Positions 40,700 through 51,400 of a DNA stretch of 64,000 nucleotides are shown piece by piece. The DNA is taken from assembly GCF_000234665.1 (NCBI RefSeq), contig NC_018324.1, forward strand, positions 2,674,944 to 2,738,943, read 5' to 3'. Source of the DNA: Leishmania mexicana MHOM/GT/2001/U1103 (taxonomy: Eukaryota; Euglenozoa; Kinetoplastea; Trypanosomatida; Trypanosomatidae). The first letter of the stretch is position 1, and each line of letters opens with the position of its first letter. The translations under genes and the position numbers were made by a program. The notes beneath the pieces are model-generated. The model was not told the origin of the DNA and did not search any database. It worked only from the letters and a program-made list of their open reading frames with translations.

Positions 40700-41485
40700 T
40701 CAGCCCTTCATGTTCTGGAGGACGGACATGACGATGGGAATGACAAGGTACATCCAGTACTTCTGCAAGAAGGAGCGCTCCTCGACGGGAACTTCCTCCT
40801 CGACAACTTCACCTTCTGCGTTGCGCACCATCCGCTTCTCTGTCTGGGGCTTTGCTTTCGTCTTCTTCGCATCCTCCGCCTCCGTGAGAGCGTTGAGGTC
40901 CTCGTAGCGCACCTTCCGCGTCACCTTCAGTGGGTGCACGAGCCCGACCTTGGTGTTCAAGCGCACCGTCGGGAATAGCTTCTGCACCACGCTGCGGTCG
41001 CACTCATCGCCCTTCAGCATCTTTGCATGGAAGAAGTTCGTCTCACTGCTCACTTGCAGACCCATCAGAGAGGTGTTCAAGCCCGGGGCAATATTAATGT
41101 TCTCCTGGAGCACCACAGTCTTGCTGTCCATGGCCTCAAAGCCGCGAATCAGCGAGCACGGCGTGACCACGACCGTCGTGGAGTGCTTCGGTGCCGGCTT
41201 GCCTTCCTGGTGCGGGTACGCCCGGTAGTATACAAGGTCGGCCGCGGCGAGTTTATTGCGTTCCTCCATGCTCAGGCTCACTTCACCGCCCAGCTGTGTG
41301 GAGATGCGAGCTGGCGCCTGAGAAGAGAGACGTGAGATGGCGAAGGAGCCGATCCTCGACCACTCGCCATCGCTGCCAACGCACCGCTCCAGCACATAGG
41401 ACTGCGACAACGCGCCCACCGAGATGGAGCACAACACTGCGACCACGGTCAGCAGCAGAGAAACCGTCTTCCACAGCGACGCCAT
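40700..41485 (-). CDS. EMC10: ER membrane protein complex subunit 10 (EMC10-like)
   Basis: A 261-aa protein with ATG at 41485. There is an N-terminal signal peptide (hydrophobic core at about 7-24), a luminal beta-rich domain with a family-like TPCSLIRGF stretch, and a linker rich in Lys/Glu. The C-terminal signature RSFLQKYWMYLVIPIV makes the single membrane helix (about 245-256). The signal-peptide, luminal-domain and KYWMY-helix layout is the EMC10 hallmark. EMC10 is a peripheral luminal subunit of the ER membrane insertase that inserts tail-anchored and multipass proteins. A strong pyrimidine tract lies immediately upstream on the minus strand, and the first AG after it is only 2 nt before the ATG, so the leader may be extremely short or another AG is used. 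Confidence 0.8.
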   Translation of the reverse strand: MASLWKTVSLLLTVVAVLCSISVGALSQSYVLERCVGSDGEWSRIGSFAISRLSSQAPARISTQLGGEVSLSMEERNKLAAADLVYYRAYPHQEGKPAPKHSTTVVVTPCSLIRGFEAMDSKTVVLQENINIAPGLNTSLMGLQVSSETNFFHAKMLKGDECDRSVVQKLFPTVRLNTKVGLVHPLKVTRKVRYEDLNALTEAEDAKKTKAKPQTEKRMVRNAEGEVVEEEVPVEERSFLQKYWMYLVIPIVMSVLQNMKG

Positions 41486-42191
41486 GACTGCGATAGGGAA
41501 GAAGAAGGGGGAGAGGTGGGGGGTTGGTTACGATGAGAAACTTGTTGACGCGAGGGGCAGCACTCAGCACCACTTGCAGTCTGAGCACGAGTCTGTATGT
41601 CAAAAGCCGAGTGCTGTGCGCGTGTGGATGGGGGGGGGGGCGTGTGCCAGGAGGGAACAGAGAGGCCAAGAGACGAGTGCAACGGGAGGTGAAGAAAAGA
41701 AAGAGAGACGACAGTAACAGAGTGCGGCGGCGAGCCCGATAGAGAACCAGCCCCGCGCCCTTGTCACCCATGTCCGCCTCCATGAGGCATGGGGGAAGGG
41801 GGCATCGTATGGGACTTTCCTCGGTCACCTCGCTGGTTCTCACCGGTGCGTCTTGCAGAAGAGTGCATCTCTCGCTCTCTAACTCGTGGTCGGTGTCCGT
41901 TCTTCGTTATGTGAAAAACGAATCCGTCGCGGCAGCCGATATCACTCCGGGCCAGGCGCCCCCCGCGTAGCAGCGGCAGCAACAGCAGAGCAGGTGCCGC
42001 GATGCGCTCGATCATCGGCTGTTGCTGCCTCGCTTTGCCTCATGCATGCTGGAAGGACTCGTTGCCGTCGCTGGGTTATTCGAGCCTCTGCTGTATGCTT
42101 GCGTAGTATGGGTATGCCCCGCAAGTGCGCTTCAATGAGTCCTGTGTGTGTGTGAGGGTACGTGGCTCCTCGTGGCTGCAGTGCTCTGTGC
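41486..42191. other. Intergenic spacer with G11 run and inverted repeat
   Basis: No gene is seen. Directly above the EMC10 start, plus-strand purines at about 41490-41522 form the transcribed-strand polypyrimidine tract. An uninterrupted run of eleven G is at 41630-41640. The right half (41880-42191) is the 3' flank of the deoxyhypusine-synthase-like gene and contains the inverted repeat listed next. Confidence 0.55.
41975..42029 (-). repeat. 12-bp perfect inverted repeat (potential 3'-UTR hairpin)
   Basis: GGCAGCAACAGC at 41975-41986 is the exact reverse complement of GCTGTTGCTGCC at 42018-42029, with a 31-nt loop. It lies 163-217 nt past the stop of the deoxyhypusine-synthase-like gene, so it would fold in that mRNA's 3' UTR. 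No factor is known to bind it. Confidence 0.6.
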
Positions 42192-43331
42192 TTACGCTGC
42201 TGCCCTCTCCAGGGTGGCAGCCTCCTCTGCAATCAGCATCAGCGGGAACACCACCGTGGCATCGCCCTGCACGCGCACAATCTCCGTTTCCTCTCTGAGC
42301 AGGCCGCACGCCACGTCGTCAGCGAGAACGCCGGAGCTGACGCAGCCATCGGCCTCTAGTCCTGTTGTCACCATGACAACAGCGTCCATCGACACATTGC
42401 GCAGAAGGTGGTGCTTGGGAAGACCGCCGCCGAGCACGATGGCCAAGTTGCGGCCACTTCCCTTCGCTGCCAGCTTGCGCAGCCGCACAACGTCCTCCAG
42501 GGGGTCCACGACGAGCCCCTTGTGCGAGAAGTTGTAGAAGTAAATCATGTCTCCCATCGAGCCATCTGTGAAGGCTGGCGAGAAGACGGAGATCTTGTTC
42601 CGGTAGCACCAGTAGACCAGGCTGGAGCTGCACGTGTCGGGGTGGTTCTTTGCGATGGTGGCGCCCATGGCCTCAATGATCTCGGACGGGGCTGTGTGCG
42701 TCTTCCATCGCGACGCCCGCTGCGCCTCCCGAACCGACTCCAGCACAGGTGTGAAGAAGTCTTCAAACCAACAGTAGTTGTCGTTTGGCACGAGAAGGTT
42801 GCCGATGCGGTTGATGCCGCGGCGGCGCAGCGCTCGCCCGTCCAGACCGAACTGACCGAGTAGCGTGCTGCCACCACACTTTATAACGTCCTCCTCGATG
42901 CCGCCGGCGGACGAGATGAAGCAGTCCACCAGCCGCTCGCGAGCCAAGTACGTAAACGTGTCCCGAAGACCACATGAGATCATGTTGGATGTGTAGGCGA
43001 GAAAGACACGGTCCTCCGGTGAGCGGTGATGAAGAATCTGCTGCACGAGTTGGCGTGCACGGCCAATCTGGGTAGCCTGCAGGCCAGTCGTGGGCAGGCT
43101 CGACACAACAGCGCGGAGAGTCTCCTCCTGCGTCGCATGCACCAGCGACTGGAAGTCGACGCCATGCACCTGTGCAGAGCTCTGCTTTGGCGACTCAGCG
43201 GCACCTGATGCTGCAACTCTCGCTGATGAGCCAGCCTTGACAGCGGCTCCCGTGTTCTTCGACGCCGATTTCTGACGGGACGCAGCGGAGTCCTTCTTGG
43301 TCGGCTTTGGCGCTGGAGCAGAGGTAAGCAT
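42192..43331 (-). CDS. Deoxyhypusine synthase-like protein lacking the catalytic lysine (putative regulatory paralogue)
   Basis: A 379-aa protein. The ATG at 43331 starts a Lys/Ser/Ala-rich leader of about 55 residues; the open frame upstream is UTR-like. The body is a clear deoxyhypusine synthase fold, with FYNFSHKGLVVDPLEDV, LGGGLPKHH and a C-terminal ATVVFPLM. A gap-free alignment by eye to the end of human DHS puts Leu344 (codon 42300-42302) where the active-site Lys329 should be, and Cys in place of the neighbouring Trp. Without that Lys the enzyme intermediate cannot form. Trypanosomatids are known to use a dead paralogue (DHSp) that activates the catalytic subunit (DHSc) in a heterotetramer, which modifies eIF5A; the Leishmania copy on chromosome 20 was reported inactive. 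Family firm; regulatory role by analogy. Confidence 0.88.
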   Translation of the reverse strand: MLTSAPAPKPTKKDSAASRQKSASKNTGAAVKAGSSARVAASGAAESPKQSSAQVHGVDFQSLVHATQEETLRAVVSSLPTTGLQATQIGRARQLVQQILHHRSPEDRVFLAYTSNMISCGLRDTFTYLARERLVDCFISSAGGIEEDVIKCGGSTLLGQFGLDGRALRRRGINRIGNLLVPNDNYCWFEDFFTPVLESVREAQRASRWKTHTAPSEIIEAMGATIAKNHPDTCSSSLVYWCYRNKISVFSPAFTDGSMGDMIYFYNFSHKGLVVDPLEDVVRLRKLAAKGSGRNLAIVLGGGLPKHHLLRNVSMDAVVMVTTGLEADGCVSSGVLADDVACGLLREETEIVRVQGDATVVFPLMLIAEEAATLERAAA

Positions 43332-43660
43332 GGTGCGGTGAGTGGAAAAGAGCGGGTACAGCGATGAACAAAGTGGATCGAAGGGGCCGCGGATGTCACG
43401 CAGATCAGTAAAGGGCGTCTTTACCGTCGTTAGGAGGCAGAAATGGCGCTTAGCACGCACAAGAAAACGAAAACACTTTAAAATCAAACAAAGGTGGACC
43501 AAGGAGAGACACAGCTACACAGCGTCCACAAAGGACAGGAGAAGTCCCATGGATGTCGGTGGTGGCTGCGAAAGCTCGGCAGCAATGACGTCTCCAGTGA
43601 TAAAGAGCCGTGCGACGCAAAGTAACGAGGAGAAATGTGCACTACTCGTCCCTTTAGACA

Positions 43661-43720
43661 ACCGCTCCAAGTTAGAGCGGTGCGACGCGGTGCCAGATAA
43701 ACCGTTCTGCGGCACCGCGT
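43661..43720. repeat. Two back-to-back inverted repeats (potential tandem hairpins)
   Basis: Stem 1: ACCGCTC (43661-43667) with GAGCGGT (43675-43681), 7-nt loop. Stem 2: ACGCGGTGCC (43685-43694) with GGCACCGCGT (43711-43720), a perfect 10-bp pair with a 16-nt loop. Only 3 nt separate them. No tRNA or snoRNA signature (no GTTCRA-type T loop) was seen. They would be transcribed with the midasin/DHS-like intergenic RNA. Confidence 0.6.
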
Positions 43721-44696
43721 ACGCCCTCAGCAAGCGCGTGTGCACTATACGAGCGTCGGTGTCAGTTCCTTGCAGCTCAATATCGAATGTGCGAGAAGGG
43801 AAGCACGCAAGGAGGGAGGAGAGACGCGAAAGGAGAGATGGCACCGGACAAGCACACACACTTCGTATACGACATGCAAGTGCATCGGGCGTGTGTGTAT
43901 ATGTGTGCAGCAGCAGCAGAGAGAGAGACCGAACGTGGACAAGACGTTGGGCACAGAAGAATTGTGTGAATGCGTTGATATAAACCCACGCTGTCATGTG
44001 GGAGGAGAGGGGGGGCTCAGATACCTGCAGCAGCGACCGCCGGCGACAGCAACTGATGCATCAATGATGGTGGTGCTGGTAGCAGTGACTAGCCCGTCGA
44101 CGGAGGAAAAGGAGGCAACGTACTAGGCACTGAATCCGCACGTGTGGCGCTCACCATCCGCGCGCATCCATACACAGAGGGAGAGAGAAAGAGAGAGAGA
44201 CACGCCACCTCTCCGCAATCCTCACCGGCCCTCCCGCACATCAGCGAACGCGCGTGCGTCTCGTTTCCATGCGTGCCAGTGAAACCTCGTTCGCCCCCCC
44301 CTCCCCTCCCTCCCCGTGTGCTCGTCCCGCATCACGGCGTCGCCTGCCGTCCCTGTGACGTCCTTGCTGTCATCACCTTTTTCGATTTATTGCATCCACG
44401 CTTGTGGGCGTGCCCACGAAGTCGAGAGAACACGAGAGCACACACACGCACGCACACGCAAACGTGGGTGTTACTTCGACGTCAACTGGGAAGAGAGACA
44501 GACGAGGGGGGACGTCCACTAACGTTCGCTTTTGTTGTTAAGAGGGTGTCGTCTTTATCGTCCGCAGTGATGAATGACGCCCGCGTGGCTTACAGAAGAA
44601 ACGGTAAAAAGATGTTCATGGCACACGTTCGCATAACAACAAAAACAACAACAGCGCACACATACACACACGCACGCATGCATGCATGCGCTGGCT

Positions 44697-44714
44697 TATA
44701 TATATATATATATA
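44697..44714. repeat. (TA)9 microsatellite
   Basis: Nine uninterrupted TA units directly after a short GCAT-repeat stretch in the midasin 3' flank. It is one of two TA tracts in the window (the other at 1736-1751). Confidence 0.95.
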
Positions 44715-45458
44715 CGCTTATGTTTATGGCTGGGAAGGAATCCGTGTACCAACGCACGTGTGCAAACGCCGAAAGGCGGGGAGGTGAACAACACGGGTCG
44801 TTCATCCCACCTCCGCCGTGTGCGTCTCTGTGTGTCTGCGTGTGCTGTGGCCCTCGACAACACCCCTCTACGGCGGGCAGTCGTGCAGCGAGCATGCACC
44901 GCACACCGATCCCCTTTCCCTCTTACCTCAAACGCCATCACCATCAACGATCAAGCGCCACGAGAGTGAGACATCGAGGTCCACGTTAAAGAAACAGAAA
45001 CAATGAACAACACCAAGACACCTCCACAGCCACACCTGGGGCCAGTGACACTCGATGCGTCCATCGAGCACCCACAGGCACACACGTGCACACGCGACTG
45101 GCTCACTCCGCATCTCATCAGCTGATGGGGGAGGAAACCAAAAATAAAAGAGAGAATGAACGGCAAGCGAAAACACAATAGAGAAAGGCGTTGAGGGAGG
45201 CAGACAAACTCATCTGACGACTCACCAACACGCACACCCGCATCCCCGGCATTGGGCATGACACACAACTTGCACCAAGGTCAACGTTCCACATCCAGCA
45301 TAGCCGCCCAGAGGTGAGGGATCGGGGAGGGCAGGAGCTGGTGGATGGGAGCCCATCCGCGGAAAACACGAAGACAGAGGTGGGTGAGACAGAAAACGTT
45401 CAAAAAAGAAGAGCAAGCAACGCATGCATATGCGCGATCCGTAATCGACCCACTTTTG

Positions 45459-48400
45459 TTACGCGCAGACATTGAGTAGCTCAAACCATTGCCGCATGGC
45501 GTCCGCGATGATCTCCGGCAAAGTCTGAATGTCGCGGATGATGAGGTAGTAAGGGAAAGGGAAGTCCTCCATGTAGGGGCGGCGCACCACGCGGCCAGCT
45601 CGAAACTCGACAACCTGCATGTCCAGGATCGAGCTCGACTGCACGCGCTGCAGTCGCGCCTCGCGATCCGCCTTGAGGCGGCGTAGGCGCTCTGCAGTAG
45701 AGAGTCCCTGCAACGCCTTTGCCCTGAGTGGCGCAGCTGCGGCCGGAGCGGCAGATGGCCCGGCACTGGGCGTAGCGGTGTCCACTTCAGCTGCCTTGAT
45801 ATCTAGCAACACGAACACGACCATCTGGTGGTTCTCCTCGGCCCGCACCATCAGCTGGCGCAAGTCATCGCGGTTCTCCGTGATCTGGCCATCACCGATG
45901 ATAAACATGATCTGCTGTAGCTGCTGTGTCGTAGAGCGGGTCTGGCCACGCATGCGGTCGCGAGCGTCGTCAAGGTAGCCGAGCGTGGTCTCCAAGAACA
46001 GCTTCATGTTTGTGGACTTCTGCTCAAACGTAATCTCGCTGAAGAGGCGCGGGCCGCTGTCGGCGAGAAACGGCTCCTCCAGGGGGTGCACCACGTGAGT
46101 CTCCTTGCCAAAGCACGCGACGCCGAACTCGCCCACCTCCAGCTGTTGCAGAGCCTTGGCAATGAGGGCCACTGCACGGCAGGATAGCACGCCAGCATTG
46201 TTGCACTGCATACTCAGCGAGTCATCGAGGGCCACCAGTATTTGGTATGTGCGCCTGCTCGGCTTTGTGCGACGCAGCCAGATGCGGTCCTTCTTGAACT
46301 GAGAAGCGATGTATGGAATGATGCGCTTCATGTTGAGCCGCTTGCCGGTCTTGTAGTCGCCCTGGAGCTTATCAGCGAGTGTCGGAGTGAGGATGAGGCG
46401 AAGCTGCTCGCACAGCTGCTGAGAGAGGCCCTGCACCGCAGTCTCCTGCTCCAGCCACAGCTGCCGACCACGCTCAAGCTTCGCGTTCGCTTCCGCCGCG
46501 GCGTCTTGGTCGTCTTTCTTGGTACTGTCATCGTCCTCCTGGTCCTCGGACGCACTCGCGTCCTCATCGCCGGCGGTCGTCCGCACCTTCTCCTTGGACC
46601 TCTTCTTCCGGGATGTTGCCTCCGCCGCCTCCCTCTCCTCGAGTTCGGTGAGTTCGTCCTTGTTCTGGCGACGCTTGCGACGCGTGTCTTGCGGGGCGTC
46701 AGCGGACTCGTCCACGTCCTCCCCTACGCCATCCTCGTCGCTGCTCGCGTCGCTGTGACTCTCCTCGCCTTCATACGCGTCTGTTTCAGTTGGCTTCGCC
46801 TCAGTCTGCTCAGCAGCAGCTATGCCCTCACGGTCTCCGTCCTCGTCAAAGTCGAACTCTTCCACATCCTCCGGATCGTCCGCCTGGTCCGTCTTCGGTG
46901 GCTTCTCTGCCTTGGGCTCGTCTTTCTCATCTGTCACCTCCACGTGCTGGTTAAGGTTGAGCTGCTGCATTTGACGCTGATGCCGCTGCAGGGCCTCCTT
47001 GACGGCACGATACGGGTTGTGCTGGGAGCGGGTCTGCTCCGCGTTGTCGCGGCGCTGCGCCTGCTCGTTCTGCTCCTGCTGCTGTTTCCAGTTCTGCCCC
47101 GCATCGTCCTGCTCCTGCTCTGTGCCAGGCTGCTCCTCCTCGTTGGCGGCCTGCTCCTTGCGGACCTTGGCGGACGTGTCCTTCCTGTCTTTGTCCTGGT
47201 TCTCCGTAGCCTCGTCGCCTTCTCGGTCATCCTGCTGGCCCCCATCGTACACGTTCTCGTCGGCGCCGTCGCTGGCGTCCTCGATGTCCGATGCATCACC
47301 CGCATTCTCACTGTTATCCTGCTGCTCCACCTCTTCCTCGCCAAACTCGCTGCGCTCCGCGTCGGTCGCGGCGTCACTGTCGACGCGATCCTCAGAGGCA
47401 ACGTCGCTCTCCTCCGGTTCCTCGTCCGCGTCGCTGGGCAGCTTATCATCCCGCGCGCTCTCCTCGTGCTCCTCACCATCCGTATCGCTGTGCTCAACGG
47501 AGTCGCCGCCGCTGCCACCGTCCTCGTCCATCTCGCTCTTGTCGTCGTCGCCGACCATGTCGTGTTCGCAGGAGCGATCCTCATCGGCGTCTCGAACCTC
47601 GTCCGCCTTGTCGTCAAAACCGCCGGTTTCCTCGTTGTCCTCGCGGTGCTCATCGCCCTCGGCAAGGTCGTCTTCGGGTACCTCCTCGGCCGCGTCGCCA
47701 GCATCCTCGTTCATGTCGTCTGCGTCGCCAGCGTCCTTCTTGGTCTTCTTGCGTTCCTGCTCCGTGCCGTCGTCGACGTCGCCCATTTCCTTGTCCGACT
47801 CCTCGCCTTCCTCGTCACCTTCGCCATCGCTCTCGCTGCGGTGCTCCTTTTGGCCGTTGAAGTCCGTCTCCACGTCCGCCGCTGTGTCCTCCTCGCCCTC
47901 CTCCTCCTCGTCTTGCCGCTGCTCATCGCCCTGCTGCTCCTCCTTATCTTTCATGTTCATGAGCTGGTCCTCGTTGTCGATCTGGTCGGTGACGTCCTTC
48001 TCGCCTTGGCCGTCATCCATCCCGGTGCCGTTCTGCTGCTGGCCACCCTCGCCGTCGCCCTCGCCGTCTTCGGGTTCCTCGTCCTCAGTCTTGCAGAAGC
48101 CCTTCTTGAGGAGCACGGTAAAGAGGCGTGCGACGACGACGCCGAAGGAGCACTGCGCCTCCAGTACGCTGCACCACGCATCGCGTGCACGTTGCACCTC
48201 ACGGCGACATACAGACAGCCGGGGAAGCAGCTCCTCCCTTTCGCGCGCTGCAAGTGTGCATACGCTCGGCAGCGCCGAGCTCGTTACAACGGTCGCGGCT
48301 GTAGCACCCTCAGAGCTGGCGGGCGAAGCGAGGAGATCTTCCAGGACTGGCACGAGTCGCTGCAGCGCTTCGTGGACCGCCGCGCCATGTATGGTATAGC

Positions 48401-51400
48401 GGGCGTAGACGGCCGACTCACATTTCGGCGCATCCGCATCGGACTCAGAGTCGCTGTGTCCGCTCGCCTTCGCCTCCGCGTCTGCCGTGGCCGCAGCCGA
48501 TGGCATCCGCCCATCGTCTTCGAGCACCACACTTGCACCCTCCCCACAGGGAACGAGGGCATCGCTCACTTCCTCGATGGCATGGCGCAGTCGCTGAGCC
48601 CACGGCTTCGGCAACTGCTCAGTGCGACGCCGCTTTGCCTCCTCGGCAAGACGCTCGTGGATCTGCACCGATGGTTGCTCGTGGCGCGCGAGAATATCCG
48701 TAACGGCGTCGACGAGAGGCTTCGCGGCAGCAGCGATGTCCGCGACATCGCACGCCGGTATGCGGCACACCACACCCAGTACGCGGTGCAGCACATCGAA
48801 GTAATGCTTAGAAATGCCAGGCGGCACCGTAGACGCGGCGGAGCGGCGCAGCGGCTCCTGCGAGGTGCAAAGAGACCAAAGCTCATTCGAGACGCCCGCC
48901 AGTTCGTGCACAAGCCCGTGAGCCTCTGCCGTAGTTTTGGCGACCATGTGCGGCTGCTGCACCATCCATCCAAGGCCACTGCACACAGACTGAACAAGGC
49001 AGGCAACTTCGACAGCGTCATCGAGGAAGACGCGCGGTACAGCGTGGCTCACGACACCGGCATCGGTGTCGCCGTCAGAGGCCAGTGCACTGTGCTGCAC
49101 AGCGACCTCCAGCACGCGTAGCTGCTCATACAGGTGAAACAGCTCGCACAGCACTGTTGCCGCGTGCACGGCGTTCGCAAAGAGGCTCTCGGCTATCCCA
49201 GTTCCGCGCTTCGCCTGGGCGCCGGAAAGGTCGTGGTGCGGCTTTCTCTCCACCTCGCGCAGTCGCTGCACCCAACGAGCAAAGCGATACTGCTCTGCCG
49301 CAGCAGCGCCGACACGGGCCACTGCGGCTGTCTGGTCGTGGTGCGTCTCACGACACCCCAGCAGCGCCTCAGTGGTGAAGAAGAGAACCCCCCAGTCGCC
49401 GACTTGGTTCTCGTGCGTGTGCGGTACGCCGGCCTCGGAGAGTCGGCCGAAGAGCGTCTTGAGGGCTCGCACCTTCATCTGATTCGGCGTCTTAGGCTTC
49501 TGGAGTGCTGTCACGTTCTCGATCACCTCGTGAGCGGCGTCTCGCAAGAACGTGTGAACCTGGTTGAGGTACACGTTGCGGCTCAGCAGCTGGAGCGCTG
49601 GATCCTCCGCCGTGGCAACAGTCTGCAGTGGTGGGTTATCTGCCGCGGCAGAGACGGCCTTGCCGTTGCGTTGTCGTTTGATGCTCTGCTTCGCACCCTT
49701 GCCTGCAGCCTCCGCGGGCTTCCTTGCTTGCTTTACCTTCTTGGAGTCCACCTTCAGCGGCAGCGCGAAGCCGAGCGAAGCATCGTCCTCGCACCGCTGC
49801 TCCTCAGCTGTGATAACCGCGAGGACCGGGGTCCGCAGGACCTCTTCCAGGGCACCGAGCACGCGCGCCATCTTCATGTGCGACTTCTCCGCGGTGGCAC
49901 GCACGGCGTAGTAGTTGGCGTCCTCCCAGCGCATAATCTTGGCGAACTCCGCAATGTCCTCCTCGATCGGCTGCACGGCCTTGTCGCGTTGCTGCTGGAC
50001 GAGCGGCTCGAACTGGGCAAAGAAGTCGCACACGTGCAGCACCGTGTTAGCCAGCGGCGCCTGCGCACTCCCCGCCGCGAGGAGCTGAAATCCAAACCCT
50101 TGCAAGATGCGGAGTCGCACACTGAAGTCTCCAAAGATAGCATCCCACATGAACTTCGAGGCACGCTGGAAGGCGGCGCGGCAGCGTCGCAGCAGCGGCG
50201 TTTCGGCATCCCACACAGCTACTGTATCGTGGTCTTCGCCGTCTGACTCGCATGTCACCGCTTCACCGAGCAGAAGGTCATAGAGTGTGAACCACTGCTG
50301 CGCTGCCTGGAGTTCAAGTTCGGCGCGCTTCGCCTGAAATACATGTGCCCAGCAGTGCAGCTCCAGCCGGCGCCAGCGCAGCACGAAGGAGGAAAGCTCC
50401 GTCATGTGGCGCATCAACGAGACCTCGTGCGACGCGTTGCGCTCCCACTCGTAGCACTCTCGCAGCAGCACCTCGCAACCAGCCATCACCTTCATCAGCG
50501 GGGTACTCATCGCCGGAAGTGCGGCAATCTTGTGGCCAATGCGCAGGCACCGCTGCAACGACGGTGTGTCGGGGTAACGTTCGGCAAGTCGCTGCACAGC
50601 ATCCAGCAAAGTCTGCAAAGGGGCGCTGAAGCGACTCAGTTCGTACACGTCCGTGTCGAGGAAAATGTTGAAGGCAGCCACCCTCCGCTCCTCCAGGGAG
50701 ACAGCTGTGCCACGCATCTCCTCGCGCAGCAGTGAGACGCGGGCCGCGAAGCCATTCAGGAGCAGCTGTTCCTCCATCCCCGCCACCCCGGATGTGCTGC
50801 CGCTCGACGCCGGAAAGGTATGTAGTTCCGCGGCGAGGGCATCGAAGCGTTTCTCAAAAGCGGCAAGCAGCGCGGCGGACTGCGGAGACGTTGCGCTGCA
50901 TGCACTAGACGCCGTCGCTGCCTCCACCATGCGGCAAGAGATGAGGCGCCAGTAGAAGGTTCGGTGCACCTCGACGAGGTGGCGCAGGTAGAAGCCGTTC
51001 CGCTCCTTGAAAAGGATGCGGGCAAACTTGGCGCGACGCCCCTCCAGCTCCTCCTCCGTCTTTTTTCGATCCGATGGGTCCGCCGAGTCGTCCTCGAGAG
51101 TGTCGATCCTGAACTCCGCCTCGTAGCTCGGGAACAGCTCCTTCAACTTGCGTATCAGCTTCTCATCGTCGCCCTCGATCACGGTGGCCTTTTCCTTGTA
51201 CATCACCGCGAGCTGGTTGGCCTGGCGCTCCTGCGCCTCCCACTCCTCGATCTGGTGAAACAGGGTACGGTACTGGGCGAAGACGTCCTCGACAAAGTCG
51301 CGGCTCGTCCCCTGCGGCGCGGTGCCGGAAAGCAGCGAGAGGCACGAGTCCAGGTAGACGACGCGGTGGTGCAACAGGGATGCGGTGTGCTGCAGTGGGG

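Larger units (their letters stand above)
43332..45458. other. Long intergenic spacer between midasin and the DHS-like gene
   Basis: No gene is recognised in 2.1 kb. Right part: midasin 3' flank with TG/CA tracts, GCAT repeats at about 44676-44690 and an 18-nt TA repeat at 44697-44714. Left part: complex sequence with two adjacent inverted repeats (listed separately). A 281-aa plus frame at 44144-44989 runs through microsatellites and is not taken as a gene. Confidence 0.55.

Noticed and set aside
43640..43730. Possible tRNA or snoRNA at the paired stems
   Set aside because: No T-loop GTTCRA, no cloverleaf spacing, no C/D or H/ACA boxes recognised.
44144..44989. 281-aa plus-strand open frame in the midasin 3' flank
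   Set aside because: Runs through CA, GCAT and TA repeats; translation is repeat-derived; opposite to the local transcription direction.
47291..47860. 189-aa Arg/Pro/His-rich plus-strand frame
   Set aside because: Third antisense frame of the acidic tail; composition only.
46999..48399. 466-aa Ser-rich plus-strand open frame
   Set aside because: Another frame of the same antisense midasin tail; almost pure Ser/Cys/Pro low complexity.
46242..49121. 959-aa plus-strand open frame opposite midasin
   Set aside because: It is the reverse complement of the Asp/Glu-rich tail of midasin; acidic codons read backwards give stop-free Leu/Val/Ile-rich text. It has no domain and lies against the transcription direction.
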